Source of the DNA: Akkermansiaceae bacterium | Lineage (GTDB): Bacteria; Verrucomicrobiota; Verrucomicrobiia; Verrucomicrobiales; Akkermansiaceae | Assembly: GCA_029866215.1 (NCBI GenBank) | Contig: JARWZU010000088.1 | Location: 186,001 to 250,000, forward strand | Length of the DNA stretch: 64,000 bases | Reading direction: 5' to 3' | In this document: positions 1 to 10,289 of the stretch, piece by piece | How positions within the stretch are numbered: position 1 is the first letter of the stretch | Layout of the letters: each line of letters begins with the position of its first letter | Made by a program: the position numbers and the translations under genes | The notes under the pieces: model-generated | Seen by the model: the letters and a program-made list of their open reading frames with translations, nothing else | The model's database searches: none | Told to the model about the DNA's origin: nothing

Positions 1-666
1 AGTAGTATCTCTAGCACTTTCGGTTGGGCGTACTCCACCGATGCTGACTATGGAGACAGTCACCGCAACCGCGCCTTCCGCTTCACACTCACCACCGCGG
101 GACAAATCCAACTTTCTGCGCAGAGCACTGGCGCAGGCAATGTGTTGCTGCCAGCACTCTCGATTTACTCAGGACTGGCGCACATCGCCCCAGATTCATT
201 AGATCATGATGGTACTTTGCTCAGCGTCTCTTATCTGAATGGACGATTCGGCCCTGATGTCGCGCAGGGATCTTTCAACGCCCTTGGCGATTGGGCGATC
301 GGCAACGAAGACGTTTACAATACCCCAGGAGATTCGACGAGTAGCGTCGCGGTACCAGCAAGCCTCAGCCACTTTAGCTATATCGGAAATGTAGCAGACG
401 GAACCTCTACCAATTACGGCTCGTCAGCGGGAATTCATGGCGATGGAACTGCAGACGGAAAGGTGAGTGCATGGTTCGATCTTCCCGCCGGCGACTATAC
501 AGTCATGGTCGGCGGCGCAACGATGTACAGCGGAAGCCTTCCAGCAGGACCTTACACCAGCTACCCGGTGAACGTCACCTTGAGCGTAATTCCTGAACCT
601 TCCGCGCCTCTACTTTTTGCACTTGCAACTCTAGGCCTAACATTTCGTCGCCGCCGACTGGTCTAG
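1..666 (+). CDS. PEP-CTERM sorting-domain protein, 5' end outside window
   Basis: The frame is open from base 1, so this is the C-terminal 221 residues of a longer gene; the GTG at 142 is internal. The visible part is a secreted, beta-rich, Ser/Thr/Gly-rich domain with repeated aromatic-Ser motifs. It ends in a PEP-CTERM signal: a Pro-Glu-Pro triplet (VIPEPSAP), a hydrophobic stretch of about 15 residues, then an RRRR cluster just before the stop. In known systems this tail is cut by exosortase and the protein is sorted to the outer surface, often with exopolysaccharide. No exosortase gene is in the window. The globular part is not assigned to a family. Confidence 0.85.
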   Translation, partial: SSISSTFGWAYSTDADYGDSHRNRAFRFTLTTAGQIQLSAQSTGAGNVLLPALSIYSGLAHIAPDSLDHDGTLLSVSYLNGRFGPDVAQGSFNALGDWAIGNEDVYNTPGDSTSSVAVPASLSHFSYIGNVADGTSTNYGSSAGIHGDGTADGKVSAWFDLPAGDYTVMVGGATMYSGSLPAGPYTSYPVNVTLSVIPEPSAPLLFALATLGLTFRRRRLV

Positions 667-746
667 AGTGATAAAAGATTGATAGAGGGACTACCCCTTG
701 ATGAATGATCGCAATCCTTCGCCCTTACTTTACAAAGGCCCTAGCC

Positions 747-2030
747 TCAGATCCTCGAGAGAAGGATCTCATTTCCCAACAGAACGAAATCCACGCTCCC
801 CTTGAGCGTTTGATTGATGAACGGCGTGTTTTGTGACTTCGACTTCATAAACTCTGCCGTGAAGGTGGTCTCCCCTTCCGCGTCGAATAGGATGAGATCG
901 GCAGGCTGCCCGACCTCGATCGCAACGGCCGGCAACCCCATGAGACGACGAGGTTCGGCGGAATAACGCTTCACGATGAGATCCCAACCGAATTTTTCCG
1001 TGAGGACGAAATGATGAAAAAGAGAGACCAGCGCGGTGTCCATGCCAGTGATTCCGTTGGGAGCACTCACAAAATCCTGCGATTTCTCAAACGGCGTGTG
1101 CGGCGCATGATCCGTTGCGATCAGGTCAAAGACCCCATCGATGAGACCTTGCAGAAGCCCATCGTTGTCAGCCTGGGTGCGGAGCGGAGGGTTCATTTTG
1201 TAATTGGTGTCAAAATCCCCAATGTGCTCGTCCGTAAATAACAAATGATGCGGCGAAACCTCTGCGGTGACCTTCACATCGCCGCGCGCTTTCCACCACC
1301 GAATGGTTTCCATGCCCAACTTGCTCGATACGTGCTGAATATGAATGTGAGCACCGGCGGCGTGAGCAAGGCGAATGTCACGATCGATGATGATTTCCTC
1401 GGCACATGCCGGGGAGCCTTTGATGCCGAGCCGATAACTGACCACCCCGTCATTGAGGGCACGGGGACCTGCAAGTTCTGGAACTTCACAGTGACTGGCA
1501 AAGAACATTCCGAATTCCGCCGCGTATTGCATCGCACGGAACAAAACTGCAGGATCGCCGGTGGTATCGCCGTCATCCGTGAGCATTTTCACCCCGAGCG
1601 CACGCATGCCATCGATGCCAGCGAGCTCCTTGCCATGTCGATCCTTGGTGACACAGCCCGAGGTGTGGACCGGGATGCGGGCAGTTCGCTTCGCGATTTC
1701 CAGCACGTTCGCCACCACGGTGGCAGAGTCGATCGCTGGACGGGTATTGGGCATCATCACAACGCCGGTGATCCCGCCATTGATGGCCGCCTCGGATCCA
1801 GTGGCGATGGTTTCCTTGGCCTCAAAGCCCGGCTCGCGAAAATGGACATGGGCGTCGAACATTCCCGGCGCGAGCACCCGCTTGGCAGCGTTAATGACCT
1901 TAGCCCCTGCTGGAGCCGTTAGATTCTGACCGATCGCTTGAATTTTCCCATTGGAAATGAGGACATCGCCATCGACGAGCGCAGGAGAATGTTCTGAAGC
2001 GATGCAAGCGTTTTGAATGAGGATGGTCAT
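747..2030 (-). CDS. pyrC: Dihydroorotase (class I type)
   Basis: Catalyses the reversible cyclisation of N-carbamoyl-aspartate to dihydroorotate, the third step of pyrimidine synthesis, in the cytoplasm. The 427-residue protein is an amidohydrolase TIM barrel. Seen are the metal-binding motif DAHVHFREPG near residue 60, MPNT, TDDGD near 150, further His ligands (ASHCE, HIQHVSS), the substrate motif KMNPPLR and the catalytic ATDHAPH near 305. Length fits class I enzymes such as those of Bacillus and Aquifex. It starts at an ATG and is the last gene of the leftward block, converging on the PEP-CTERM gene. A 7-bp inverted repeat (749-769) lies in its last codons but has no T-run. No aspartate carbamoyltransferase gene is adjacent. 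Confidence 0.93.
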   Translation of the reverse strand: MTILIQNACIASEHSPALVDGDVLISNGKIQAIGQNLTAPAGAKVINAAKRVLAPGMFDAHVHFREPGFEAKETIATGSEAAINGGITGVVMMPNTRPAIDSATVVANVLEIAKRTARIPVHTSGCVTKDRHGKELAGIDGMRALGVKMLTDDGDTTGDPAVLFRAMQYAAEFGMFFASHCEVPELAGPRALNDGVVSYRLGIKGSPACAEEIIIDRDIRLAHAAGAHIHIQHVSSKLGMETIRWWKARGDVKVTAEVSPHHLLFTDEHIGDFDTNYKMNPPLRTQADNDGLLQGLIDGVFDLIATDHAPHTPFEKSQDFVSAPNGITGMDTALVSLFHHFVLTEKFGWDLIVKRYSAEPRRLMGLPAVAIEVGQPADLILFDAEGETTFTAEFMKSKSQNTPFINQTLKGSVDFVLLGNEILLSRI

Positions 2031-2098
2031 GGGCTCGCGACCAGTTTGGACAGGATCGCGGTCATTTCAAGCCCGCTACACATGAAACTCGGTGAATC

Positions 2099-3031
2099 TC
2101 AGCCCTTCAGGATGCCGTCGAGCCAAGTGATCATTTTACGGCGGTGAGCACCATCATCATGGGAGAGGGCCGTGCCGTGGCGACCGCCTTTGACTTCAAA
2201 CAGCGTTTTCGGTTCTCCAGCGGCTTCGAAAAGTTGGTGCCCCTGGGACACTGGGACCACCTCATCGCTGCTGCCATGGACCACGAGCAATGGCACCGGA
2301 GCGAGTTTTTTCACGAAATCCTTGGGTGCAAGTTCGTCGGTCACGAGGCTGGCTCCGAGTTGACCAGCGACGATGCGGGCCATCGCTTGATACGAGGCGA
2401 AGGCGCCATCAATGACGATCGCTCGCAAGCCTTTCACCGGCGCTTCGCCAAGGGCAGTCACCGATTGAGCGCCGCCGAGGCTGTGGCCGTAGGAAATCAG
2501 TCGATTGGGATCGATGTCTTTGCGCTGACGCATCAAGGCAAATGCTGCCTTCACATCGTCGATCATGCCACGGCGGTCGACGCTACCATCCGATTTCCCA
2601 AATCCTCGGTAGTCGTAAATCATCACGTTGAAGTTCGCATCCGCGAGCCAAGTGCAAAACCCAAGGTGATGCCCCATCGATCCGGCATTGCCATGCGAGA
2701 AAACGACGGTGCCTTTCGCGGATGCTGCCGACTTGTGTTTTGCCGGAATGAACCACCCGTGCAACTTGGTGCCATCGGCGGATTTGAAATCGATCGATTC
2801 AAACTTGAGTCCCCATGCAGCGGGCGTCGTCGGCTCGTCACGAGTCGGAAAATAGAACAATTGGTTGCCACCGTTTTTACCGACCGCACCCTCGACAACT
2901 CTCGCGAGGTCGCCATTCGGGTCTTGGAGCAACGCTGAGAGATCGTCCGCACTGATCGGCGATCGCCCTGGTTCTGCGGCAAGCAAAAAGGCAAGCGAGG
3001 AGAGCCAGCAAGCAAAAATCCGAAAGTTCAT
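2099..3031 (-). CDS. Secreted alpha/beta hydrolase (serine hydrolase)
   Basis: Likely an exported esterase or peptidase-like hydrolase of the alpha/beta fold. I chose the ATG at 3031 because it directly precedes a signal peptide (NFRIFACWLSSLAFLLAAEP); an ATG at 3073 would add 14 residues. The core shows the oxyanion HGNAG motif, the nucleophile elbow GHSLGG, the acid in HGSSDEVVP and the catalytic His in GGRHGTA, so the Ser-Asp-His triad is complete. This domain order resembles the FrsA/BAAT-like family found in many Gram-negative bacteria. Substrate unknown. It lies between pyrC and lysC on the same strand with 70-75 bp gaps, so co-transcription is possible but not shown. Confidence 0.8.
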   Translation of the reverse strand: MNFRIFACWLSSLAFLLAAEPGRSPISADDLSALLQDPNGDLARVVEGAVGKNGGNQLFYFPTRDEPTTPAAWGLKFESIDFKSADGTKLHGWFIPAKHKSAASAKGTVVFSHGNAGSMGHHLGFCTWLADANFNVMIYDYRGFGKSDGSVDRRGMIDDVKAAFALMRQRKDIDPNRLISYGHSLGGAQSVTALGEAPVKGLRAIVIDGAFASYQAMARIVAGQLGASLVTDELAPKDFVKKLAPVPLLVVHGSSDEVVPVSQGHQLFEAAGEPKTLFEVKGGRHGTALSHDDGAHRRKMITWLDGILKG

Positions 3032-3104
3032 CACCCATGGAACGAAGCTGCGGAGCTGATTTGTCGAATTCATCCGTCAGTCGATCCGGAGCCGCTTAAA
3101 TCCA

Positions 3105-4331
3105 TCAAACAGGTGCCTTGTCCAAACCAAAGGCATCGTGCACCGCGCGCGCTGCATCCTCGATCCGTGGTTCGTCGACGGTCACCGCAATTTTGATTTC
3201 TGAGGTCGAGATCATGCCGATGTTGATTCCAGCATCACCGAGTGCCTTAAACATCGTTGCTGCCACGCCCGAGTGCGAACGCATGCCGATGCCGACGGCG
3301 GAGAGTTTCGCGATGCCGGCTTCCGTCTCGATCTTCGAGCTTGGCGCGAGGCTCGCGAGCAATGGCTTAAGCGCAGCTTGCGCCTTGCCGAGATCGCTCG
3401 AGTGCATCGTGAACGAATGGCGAGCGAAGCCATCGTGCGCGATGTTTGAAATGATCATGTCCAAGTTGATCTCCGCATCACCGAGGGCGCCGAGGATTCG
3501 GCCGGACATGCCGGGCTCGTCAGGGATACCCGTGAGAGTGACGCGTGCTTGCGAGCGTTCGATCGAGACGCCACGAATGACGACGTTTTCCATATTGGGA
3601 TGTTCTTCTAACACGAGAGTTCCTGGGTTGTTGTTGAGTGAGGAGCGGACTTCGAAAACGACGCCGAATTTCTTGGCAAATTCCACCGAGCGAGATTGCA
3701 TCACCTTCGAGCCGGACGATGCCATTTCCAGCATTTCGTCGTAGGAAATTTCTGGCAGCTTGCGGGCGTTTTTCACGATGCGTGGGTCGCAGGTATAAAC
3801 GCCATCGACATCTGTTAGGATCTGACAGACATCCGCTTTCAGTGCGGCCGCCACGGCGATGGCGGTGAGGTCTGACCCACCACGGCCAAGGGTGTGAATC
3901 ATTCCGCTCGGAGTCACTCCCTGAAACCCCGCGACCACCAGCGATTTCCCCTCAGCGAGAAAGCTCTGCATGAGCGATGGGTCCATGTTCAGAATGCGTC
4001 CGCGCGTATGCGAACCGGTGGTGTGAATACCCGCCTGGCTGCCAGTAATCGAGATTGCAGGCACGCCAACTTCATGAAGCGCCATGGCGAGGAGAGCGAT
4101 CGACTGCTGTTCGCCGGTGGCAAGCAAGACGTCCAGTTCGCGCTCCGAAGGATTTTCCGCGAGTTCCTTGGCCATCTTGATCAAGCCATCGGTGACACCC
4201 GACATCGCGGAAACAACCGCCACGACTTGATTTCCCTCGTCGCGGGTGCGTTTCATGCGAGTCGCGACGTTTCGGATGCGATCGAGAGAGCCGACGGAAG
4301 TTCCGCCGTATTTTTGAACGATAAGGGCCAT
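3105..4331 (-). CDS. lysC: Aspartate kinase
   Basis: Phosphorylates aspartate, the committed step to lysine, threonine, methionine and diaminopimelate. I use the ATG at 4331, which gives the canonical N-terminus MALIVQKYGGTSVGS; a longer frame from 4403 would overlap the preceding gene and adds nothing conserved. The protein has an amino-acid kinase domain (KYGGTSVG, VVAVVSAMSGVTDGL, GRGGSDLTAIAVAAAL, ILTDVDGVYTCDPRIV) and two C-terminal ACT domains (GIPDEPGMSGRILGAL; GMRSHSGVAATMFKAL). The ACT region implies feedback control by lysine and/or threonine. It is monofunctional; homoserine dehydrogenase is a separate gene at 22.3-23.6 kb. The stop of the nitric-oxide synthase gene lies 65 bp upstream on the same strand. 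Confidence 0.95.
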   Translation of the reverse strand: MALIVQKYGGTSVGSLDRIRNVATRMKRTRDEGNQVVAVVSAMSGVTDGLIKMAKELAENPSERELDVLLATGEQQSIALLAMALHEVGVPAISITGSQAGIHTTGSHTRGRILNMDPSLMQSFLAEGKSLVVAGFQGVTPSGMIHTLGRGGSDLTAIAVAAALKADVCQILTDVDGVYTCDPRIVKNARKLPEISYDEMLEMASSGSKVMQSRSVEFAKKFGVVFEVRSSLNNNPGTLVLEEHPNMENVVIRGVSIERSQARVTLTGIPDEPGMSGRILGALGDAEINLDMIISNIAHDGFARHSFTMHSSDLGKAQAALKPLLASLAPSSKIETEAGIAKLSAVGIGMRSHSGVAATMFKALGDAGINIGMISTSEIKIAVTVDEPRIEDAARAVHDAFGLDKAPV

Positions 4332-4396
4332 GGGTGAAGCGGGCGGGATTGAAGTGGAACTTGGTAGCCTTGGCAAGAAATTGAAGTGCCGAAAAT

Positions 4397-5398
4397 TCAC
4401 CAAGCGCGTTGCTGGTCAACGAACGACGGTTCGGGGCGAGCGGCGTCGTAGTAGCGATGAAACACCGGACAAGCCGAGCCAGACATCGGCGGAACCAGCC
4501 ATGACCAGTCGCCCGGCACGCTGCGGCCGCACTTTTTCTCTTGGGCGACATGCTGCATGAATTGTGAGGAAGCCGTGTGATGATCGACGATCGCCACCCC
4601 CGCCTCGCGGAAGGAATGCAGCACTGCCGTGTTCAATTCGACCAGCGCCCGGTCTTTCCAGAGCATTCTGCGTGACGAGCGGTCGATGCCCATGCGGTCG
4701 GCGATGTCTGGCAGAAGATTGTAGCGGCTTTCGTCGCCGAGGTTTCGAGATGCGATCTCGGTGCCCATGTAATAGCCGCTGAAGGGTGCTGCGGTGAAAC
4801 GGAGTCCGTGCCCCACCAGTGCCATGTCGGAAACTGCAGGCAAGGCGTGCCACTTCAGCCGGAGGTCCGCAAACCATGGAAAATCGGGGTGCGTGAGTGG
4901 CACCTCCAACACCGCATCCTCTGGCACGACAAAAAGCTTGGGCGATCCTCCTGGGCACTCGATCACCAACGGTAAGACATCAAAAGCCCCACGGTCACGG
5001 GGCGGCTGCCACCCCATTTCGATGATTTTCTCGGTCAGCAGCACCTGCTCTGGATCTCCAAGAACGGTGCCATCTGACGCACGGTAGCCAGCGTAACGGA
5101 TCAACTGGCGGTTCCAGATCCGAATCCCCCGCTCGCCCGGCTCGGCAGGCTGAAACACCGTGACGGTCGGCCGGATTTTTCCCGCATGAGTCGAATGCCG
5201 GAGATGCGCGACGCACCCTTCGAAGACCTCGTCTGGCGTCGCCGCCGAGCGGGCATCCAAAAGCTCAAGCGTCTGCCAAAACAAGCGACCAATGCAGCGG
5301 GCGTTGTTCCGCCAAGCGATTCGAGCCATCTCCGTGAGATTCTCAGAATTGCTGGCGTCCAGACTTGTCGGAATTGGCATGCCAAATGGCTCGGTCAT
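4397..5398 (-). CDS. nos: Bacterial nitric-oxide synthase, oxygenase domain
   Basis: Oxidises L-arginine to citrulline and nitric oxide; bacterial forms hold only the haem domain and borrow a reductase. All signature stretches are present: the haem thiolate in WRNNARCIGRLFW (Cys35), KIRPT, IWNRQLIRYAGY, GAFDVLPLVI, the arginine-binding Glu214 in YMGTEIASRNL, the pterin-site motif HHTASSQF and the C-terminal GDWSWLVPPMSG. The C-terminus is complete. The N-terminus is about 27 residues shorter than in Bacillus enzymes. The frame stays open upstream to and into glyS, but I see no ATG, GTG or TTG in it before 5464, so an earlier start would have to overlap glyS. It sits between glyS and lysC on the same strand. 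Confidence 0.92.
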   Translation of the reverse strand: MTEPFGMPIPTSLDASNSENLTEMARIAWRNNARCIGRLFWQTLELLDARSAATPDEVFEGCVAHLRHSTHAGKIRPTVTVFQPAEPGERGIRIWNRQLIRYAGYRASDGTVLGDPEQVLLTEKIIEMGWQPPRDRGAFDVLPLVIECPGGSPKLFVVPEDAVLEVPLTHPDFPWFADLRLKWHALPAVSDMALVGHGLRFTAAPFSGYYMGTEIASRNLGDESRYNLLPDIADRMGIDRSSRRMLWKDRALVELNTAVLHSFREAGVAIVDHHTASSQFMQHVAQEKKCGRSVPGDWSWLVPPMSGSACPVFHRYYDAARPEPSFVDQQRAW

Positions 5399-5463
5399 GG
5401 GATCATCATTTCTTGCGGAACCATCAGATTCCTGAACGGTGGGAAACTCGCGCGCCGAAGCAC

Positions 5464-7029
<1,566 letters not shown>

Positions 7030-7128
7030 AAATTCAATTGGTAAAGGCGAAGAGGGAAGCAGGTGTGAAGCCGCGCGGCAAGGCGGGATTGCATGGTTCA
7101 CCACCCCACCCAAATGACGATCCGCCAA

Positions 7129-8508
7129 CTAGAGCAGCGTGCCACGAAGGACCACCCCCGCCACCGCGAAGTAAATGATCAGACCCGTCACATCCACCAA
7201 GGTCGCCACAAATGGCGCGGAGGATGTCGCCGGGTCAAGCCCGAGCCGCTTCAGCAAAAATGGCAGCATCGACCCCGATAAGGTCCCCCAAAGCACCACC
7301 CCGATCAGCGAAATCCCAACCGTCATGGCCAATAACAACCAGTGCGGCCCGTATACATCCGAAAAAACCGACCACACGACGATCCGCAAAATCCCGATCA
7401 CCGCCAAAATCAGCCCCAGCACCAGCCCGGAAAATATTTCCCGCCGCATCACCTTCCACCAATCGCGCAAGCCCACCTCGCCAATCGCCATCGCCCGAAT
7501 AATCAAGGTCGCCGCCTGCGATCCGCTATTTCCGCCGCTCGAGATGATCAGCGGCACGAAAACTGCCAGAATCACCGCTTTGGAAATATCATCTTGAAAG
7601 TGACCCATCGCCGTAGCCGTCAGCATTTCGCCCACAAAAAGAACCACCAGCCACGTCGCCCGTTTCTTGACAAGCCTCGCCAAGGAAATGTCCATGTAGG
7701 GCTCATCAAGTTGCTCCATCCCCCCGAGCTTTTGGATGTCCTCGGTGGCCTCCTCCTCGACCACGTCAAGAATATCATCCACCGTCACGATCCCCACCAA
7801 GCCGCCATGCCCATCGACCACAGGCAAAACCGTCCGGTCGTATTTGCGGAATGCGGAGATGGCAGATTCTTGATCATCGGTAGCCGTGAGTGAAATGAGC
7901 ACATCATTTCGCAGGTCCTTGACCTTGGCTTCAAGCGGAGCAAGGAGGATTTCGCGGATGCGAACTTCGTCGACGAGTTTGCCCAGCGCATCGACCACGT
8001 ACAGCACGTTCAAGGTCTCGCGGTCACGCCCATAGCTGCGGATATGATCGAGCACCTCCCGCGCATTCCATTCATCCCGCAAGGTCAGGTACTCGGACGT
8101 CATCAGCCGTCCGATGCTGTTCTCTGGATAATCCAACAAACGCAGCGCCACCGCACGCTCCCTCGGAGAGAGAGACTCAACCAAGCGTGCGCAAACCGCA
8201 GTTGGCAACTCTTCCAACAAAGCCGTCCGGTCATCGGGCGACATCGCATCAAGAATCCCCGCAGCCTGTTCATTGCCCATCGCATGGATCAATTCCTCTT
8301 GGGCCTCGACGGGTAGATATTCGAAAAATTCCGTCGCCAATTGCATCGGCAGCAAGCGGAACAAAGCCGCCTGCTCGGCCGGCTCGAAATCCTCAATCAA
8401 CTCCGCAGAGTCTGCGGGAGTGAGGGCCGTCAGCGAGGCCCGAATGGCCATGAAATTCCTTGCTTCCAGCAGCTCGGCCAATTCTCGGGATGTTAGCTTC
8501 GTGCTCAT
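7129..8508 (-). CDS. mgtE: MgtE-family magnesium transporter
   Basis: Homodimeric inner-membrane Mg2+ channel gated by cytoplasmic magnesium. The 459-residue protein has the full order: an N-terminal helical superhelix domain (residues 1-125, many Glu/Leu/Ala repeats), two CBS domains (about 135-255, with a GIVTVDDILDVV motif), the plug helix, and five C-terminal transmembrane helices. The ion-pore signature GGNSGSQAATLIIRAMA is intact. It begins at an ATG at 8508. On the minus strand its 5' leader carries a perfect 8-bp hairpin (8585-8605) that could be regulatory. The glyS start is about 100 bp downstream on the same strand. Confidence 0.94.
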   Translation of the reverse strand: MSTKLTSRELAELLEARNFMAIRASLTALTPADSAELIEDFEPAEQAALFRLLPMQLATEFFEYLPVEAQEELIHAMGNEQAAGILDAMSPDDRTALLEELPTAVCARLVESLSPRERAVALRLLDYPENSIGRLMTSEYLTLRDEWNAREVLDHIRSYGRDRETLNVLYVVDALGKLVDEVRIREILLAPLEAKVKDLRNDVLISLTATDDQESAISAFRKYDRTVLPVVDGHGGLVGIVTVDDILDVVEEEATEDIQKLGGMEQLDEPYMDISLARLVKKRATWLVVLFVGEMLTATAMGHFQDDISKAVILAVFVPLIISSGGNSGSQAATLIIRAMAIGEVGLRDWWKVMRREIFSGLVLGLILAVIGILRIVVWSVFSDVYGPHWLLLAMTVGISLIGVVLWGTLSGSMLPFLLKRLGLDPATSSAPFVATLVDVTGLIIYFAVAGVVLRGTLL

Positions 8509-8844
8509 GCGATTGAGAATTGAAATGAGGTCAGACAGGGCATGACCTCCCGAGCCACAATGAGCAAGCCGAAACGGATCACTCCACGGGTATCTTTTAC
8601 CCGTGAGGAGTTGGACGCATGTCCGCTGGTTATTTCACTCAGCCGCAAAAGCCCGAGATGCGATGAGTTCACTCAAAATCCTAACAGAACCAACCGAGGG
8701 CTCTGCGAGAACCGTCGCCGTGAGGAAAAACAGTGCTAGGAGAGGGGCGAGGCATTCAGTCATCACGAACTAAACTTTCCCAGTGAAAACGGCATGCCGA
8801 TTCCAACAAATTGAAATCTCGAATTCGTGTAGCCCGCGGATTCC
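8509..8844. other. Intergenic region between divergent mgtE and hydrolase genes
   Basis: This 336-bp gap holds the promoters of two divergent genes. The only clear structure is an inverted repeat at 8585-8605: CACGGGTA, a 5-base loop TCTTT, then TACCCGTG. Seen from mgtE it lies about 80 bases upstream of the start codon, in the expected leader. It is not followed by a T-run on either strand, so it is not an obvious terminator. I could not match it to a known magnesium riboswitch. Short open frames here have no recognisable features. Confidence 0.45.
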
Positions 8845-9876
8845 GTGAACCTTCATCAGACATTGCAGTTTTTTGAATTTCTGCGACAGTCCAGTGTGGC
8901 TATTTTTACGCTCCCTCCGACCTACCAGAAGTTTCTGGCTGGTTTGGCAGCATTGTGCGTCGTTGCCTGCGTCCCTCAGGAGAAACTCGTCAGCTTTCAA
9001 AAATCCGTCGAATCCAAGGCGGACGATTTCGGCTACCGCAAGTGGATTTCCAAAGAAACCCCGCAAGATGTGATCCTAATTGGAATCCATGGATTCTGCG
9101 GGGCCTCGATTGATTACAACAATCTTGGCAACCACCTCCTCCAGCACCAACCTGATACTGGCCTCTACGCCTATGAGGTCCGCGGCCAAGGCAGCGACCC
9201 CATTCACAAACGCCGCGGCGACATCGGCGACCCGCTCGACTGGTACCGCGACTTATTTGCATTCACCCAGCTCGTTCAAGAAAGGCATCCCCGCGCCAAA
9301 ATCGTTTGGTTCGGCGAAAGCATGGGTGCACTCATCGCCGCCCATTCAGCGGTCAAGGCGCCCTCAGGGGAGCCGGCCTGTGACGGATTGATCCTCTCGT
9401 CACCCATTGTGAGGTTCCGCGACGACATCCCCGCATGGACGCCAGGGTTGATCCAAGTCGCCGCGACCACCCTGCCTCTTGCCCGGATTTCCCTCGACAC
9501 CTTGGTAGGTGGACAGGACGTGCAAATGACAAAGACCACCCACCACAAGGAGCAAAGCGCGAAAAACTCGTACCAAGTCGACGACTATACCCTCCGAATG
9601 ATCGGCGCCCTCAGCGGCCACATCCAAAGCATGAACGACTGCGCTGCGGATTTTCGCCAGCCCATACTCGTGCTCCATGGCGGAAAAGACTACTTCAACA
9701 ACGACTCAGACGTCCGTGGTTTCGTCGCCCGCATCCCCCGCTGGACCTCGAAAACCTACCACAATTACCCCAAAGCCTTCCACTTGTTGATGTACGACGA
9801 GCAGAAAGAGATCGTCTTCCGAGACATCGAGCGCTGGCTGGACCTGCTCCGGAAAAACCGATTGAAGAAATTTTAG
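8845..9876 (+). CDS. Lipoprotein alpha/beta hydrolase (lysophospholipase-like)
   Basis: A serine hydrolase of the Hydrolase_4/monoacylglycerol-lipase type, probably lipid-anchored in the envelope. A hydrophobic segment ends in a lipobox (LCVVAC, Cys42). Both candidate starts are GTG: 8845 (343 residues) or 8896, the latter leaving a more usual signal-peptide length. Triad: nucleophile in GESMGALIAAHSA, acid in LHGGKDYFN, His in KAFHLLMYDE; the oxyanion region is IGIHGFCGAS. Domain length suits the family. It faces mgtE divergently and is followed on the same strand by rpmB after 84 bp. Substrate not deducible. Confidence 0.8.
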   Translation: MNLHQTLQFFEFLRQSSVAIFTLPPTYQKFLAGLAALCVVACVPQEKLVSFQKSVESKADDFGYRKWISKETPQDVILIGIHGFCGASIDYNNLGNHLLQHQPDTGLYAYEVRGQGSDPIHKRRGDIGDPLDWYRDLFAFTQLVQERHPRAKIVWFGESMGALIAAHSAVKAPSGEPACDGLILSSPIVRFRDDIPAWTPGLIQVAATTLPLARISLDTLVGGQDVQMTKTTHHKEQSAKNSYQVDDYTLRMIGALSGHIQSMNDCAADFRQPILVLHGGKDYFNNDSDVRGFVARIPRWTSKTYHNYPKAFHLLMYDEQKEIVFRDIERWLDLLRKNRLKKF

Positions 9877-9960
9877 GCGGAATTTGTGTGGATTCGTCTT
9901 GACGTGTCCGCTCGGATCGCCATCCTCCGCGTCCCGCAACTCCAACAGAAACACTTTTTT

Positions 9961-10224
9961 ATGGCACGCATCTGCAGTATTCGAGGAACCCGCGTCCGCT
10001 CCGGCGGCAAAATTCACCGTTCCGGTTTGGCCAAGAAAAAAGGCGGTATCGGTCGCCACGTCACCAAGGTGGTCAAGCGCACAATTTCCCCTAACCTTCA
10101 AAACAAGCGCATCTGGGTGCCAGAACTCGGCAAGTTTATCCGCGTTAAGCTCAGCTGCCGTGCCTTGAAAACAGTGAACAAGAATGGTGCCTTCGTTACC
10201 TTGAAAAAGGCCGGCATCATCTAA
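9961..10224 (+). CDS. rpmB: 50S ribosomal protein L28
   Basis: Structural protein of the large ribosomal subunit, 87 residues. The start MARICSIRG matches the family N-terminus (MARVCxxTG), and the conserved core NLQNKRIWVPELGKFIRVKLSCRAL is present near residues 45-70. A longer frame from 9886 exists but its N-terminus is not L28-like, so the ATG at 9961 is used. There is no strong Shine-Dalgarno sequence. The gene stands alone and ends just before a rho-independent terminator. L28 genes often pair with rpmG (L33); none is adjacent here. Confidence 0.93.
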   Translation: MARICSIRGTRVRSGGKIHRSGLAKKKGGIGRHVTKVVKRTISPNLQNKRIWVPELGKFIRVKLSCRALKTVNKNGAFVTLKKAGII

Positions 10225-10253
10225 GATCTCTGAAGGATTACTCTGAAAATTTC

Positions 10254-10281
10254 AGGCTCAGTGGAAACACTGGGCCTTTTT
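10254..10281 (+). terminator. Rho-independent terminator after rpmB
   Basis: AGGCTCAGTG, loop GAAA, then CACTGGGCCT followed by a run of T. The stem has one mismatch and a stable GNRA-type tetraloop. It lies 30 bases after the rpmB stop and between two convergent genes. Confidence 0.85.
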
Positions 10282-10289
10282 CATGCAAA

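Noticed and set aside
749-769. Inverted repeat AGATCCT/AGGATCT at the pyrC end as a terminator
   Set aside because: Arms are only 7 bp, inside the last codons, and no T-run follows on the minus strand.
8542-8739. Small plus-strand frame between mgtE and the hydrolase gene
   Set aside because: No recognisable domain, Arg-rich random-looking composition, and it crosses the mgtE leader hairpin.
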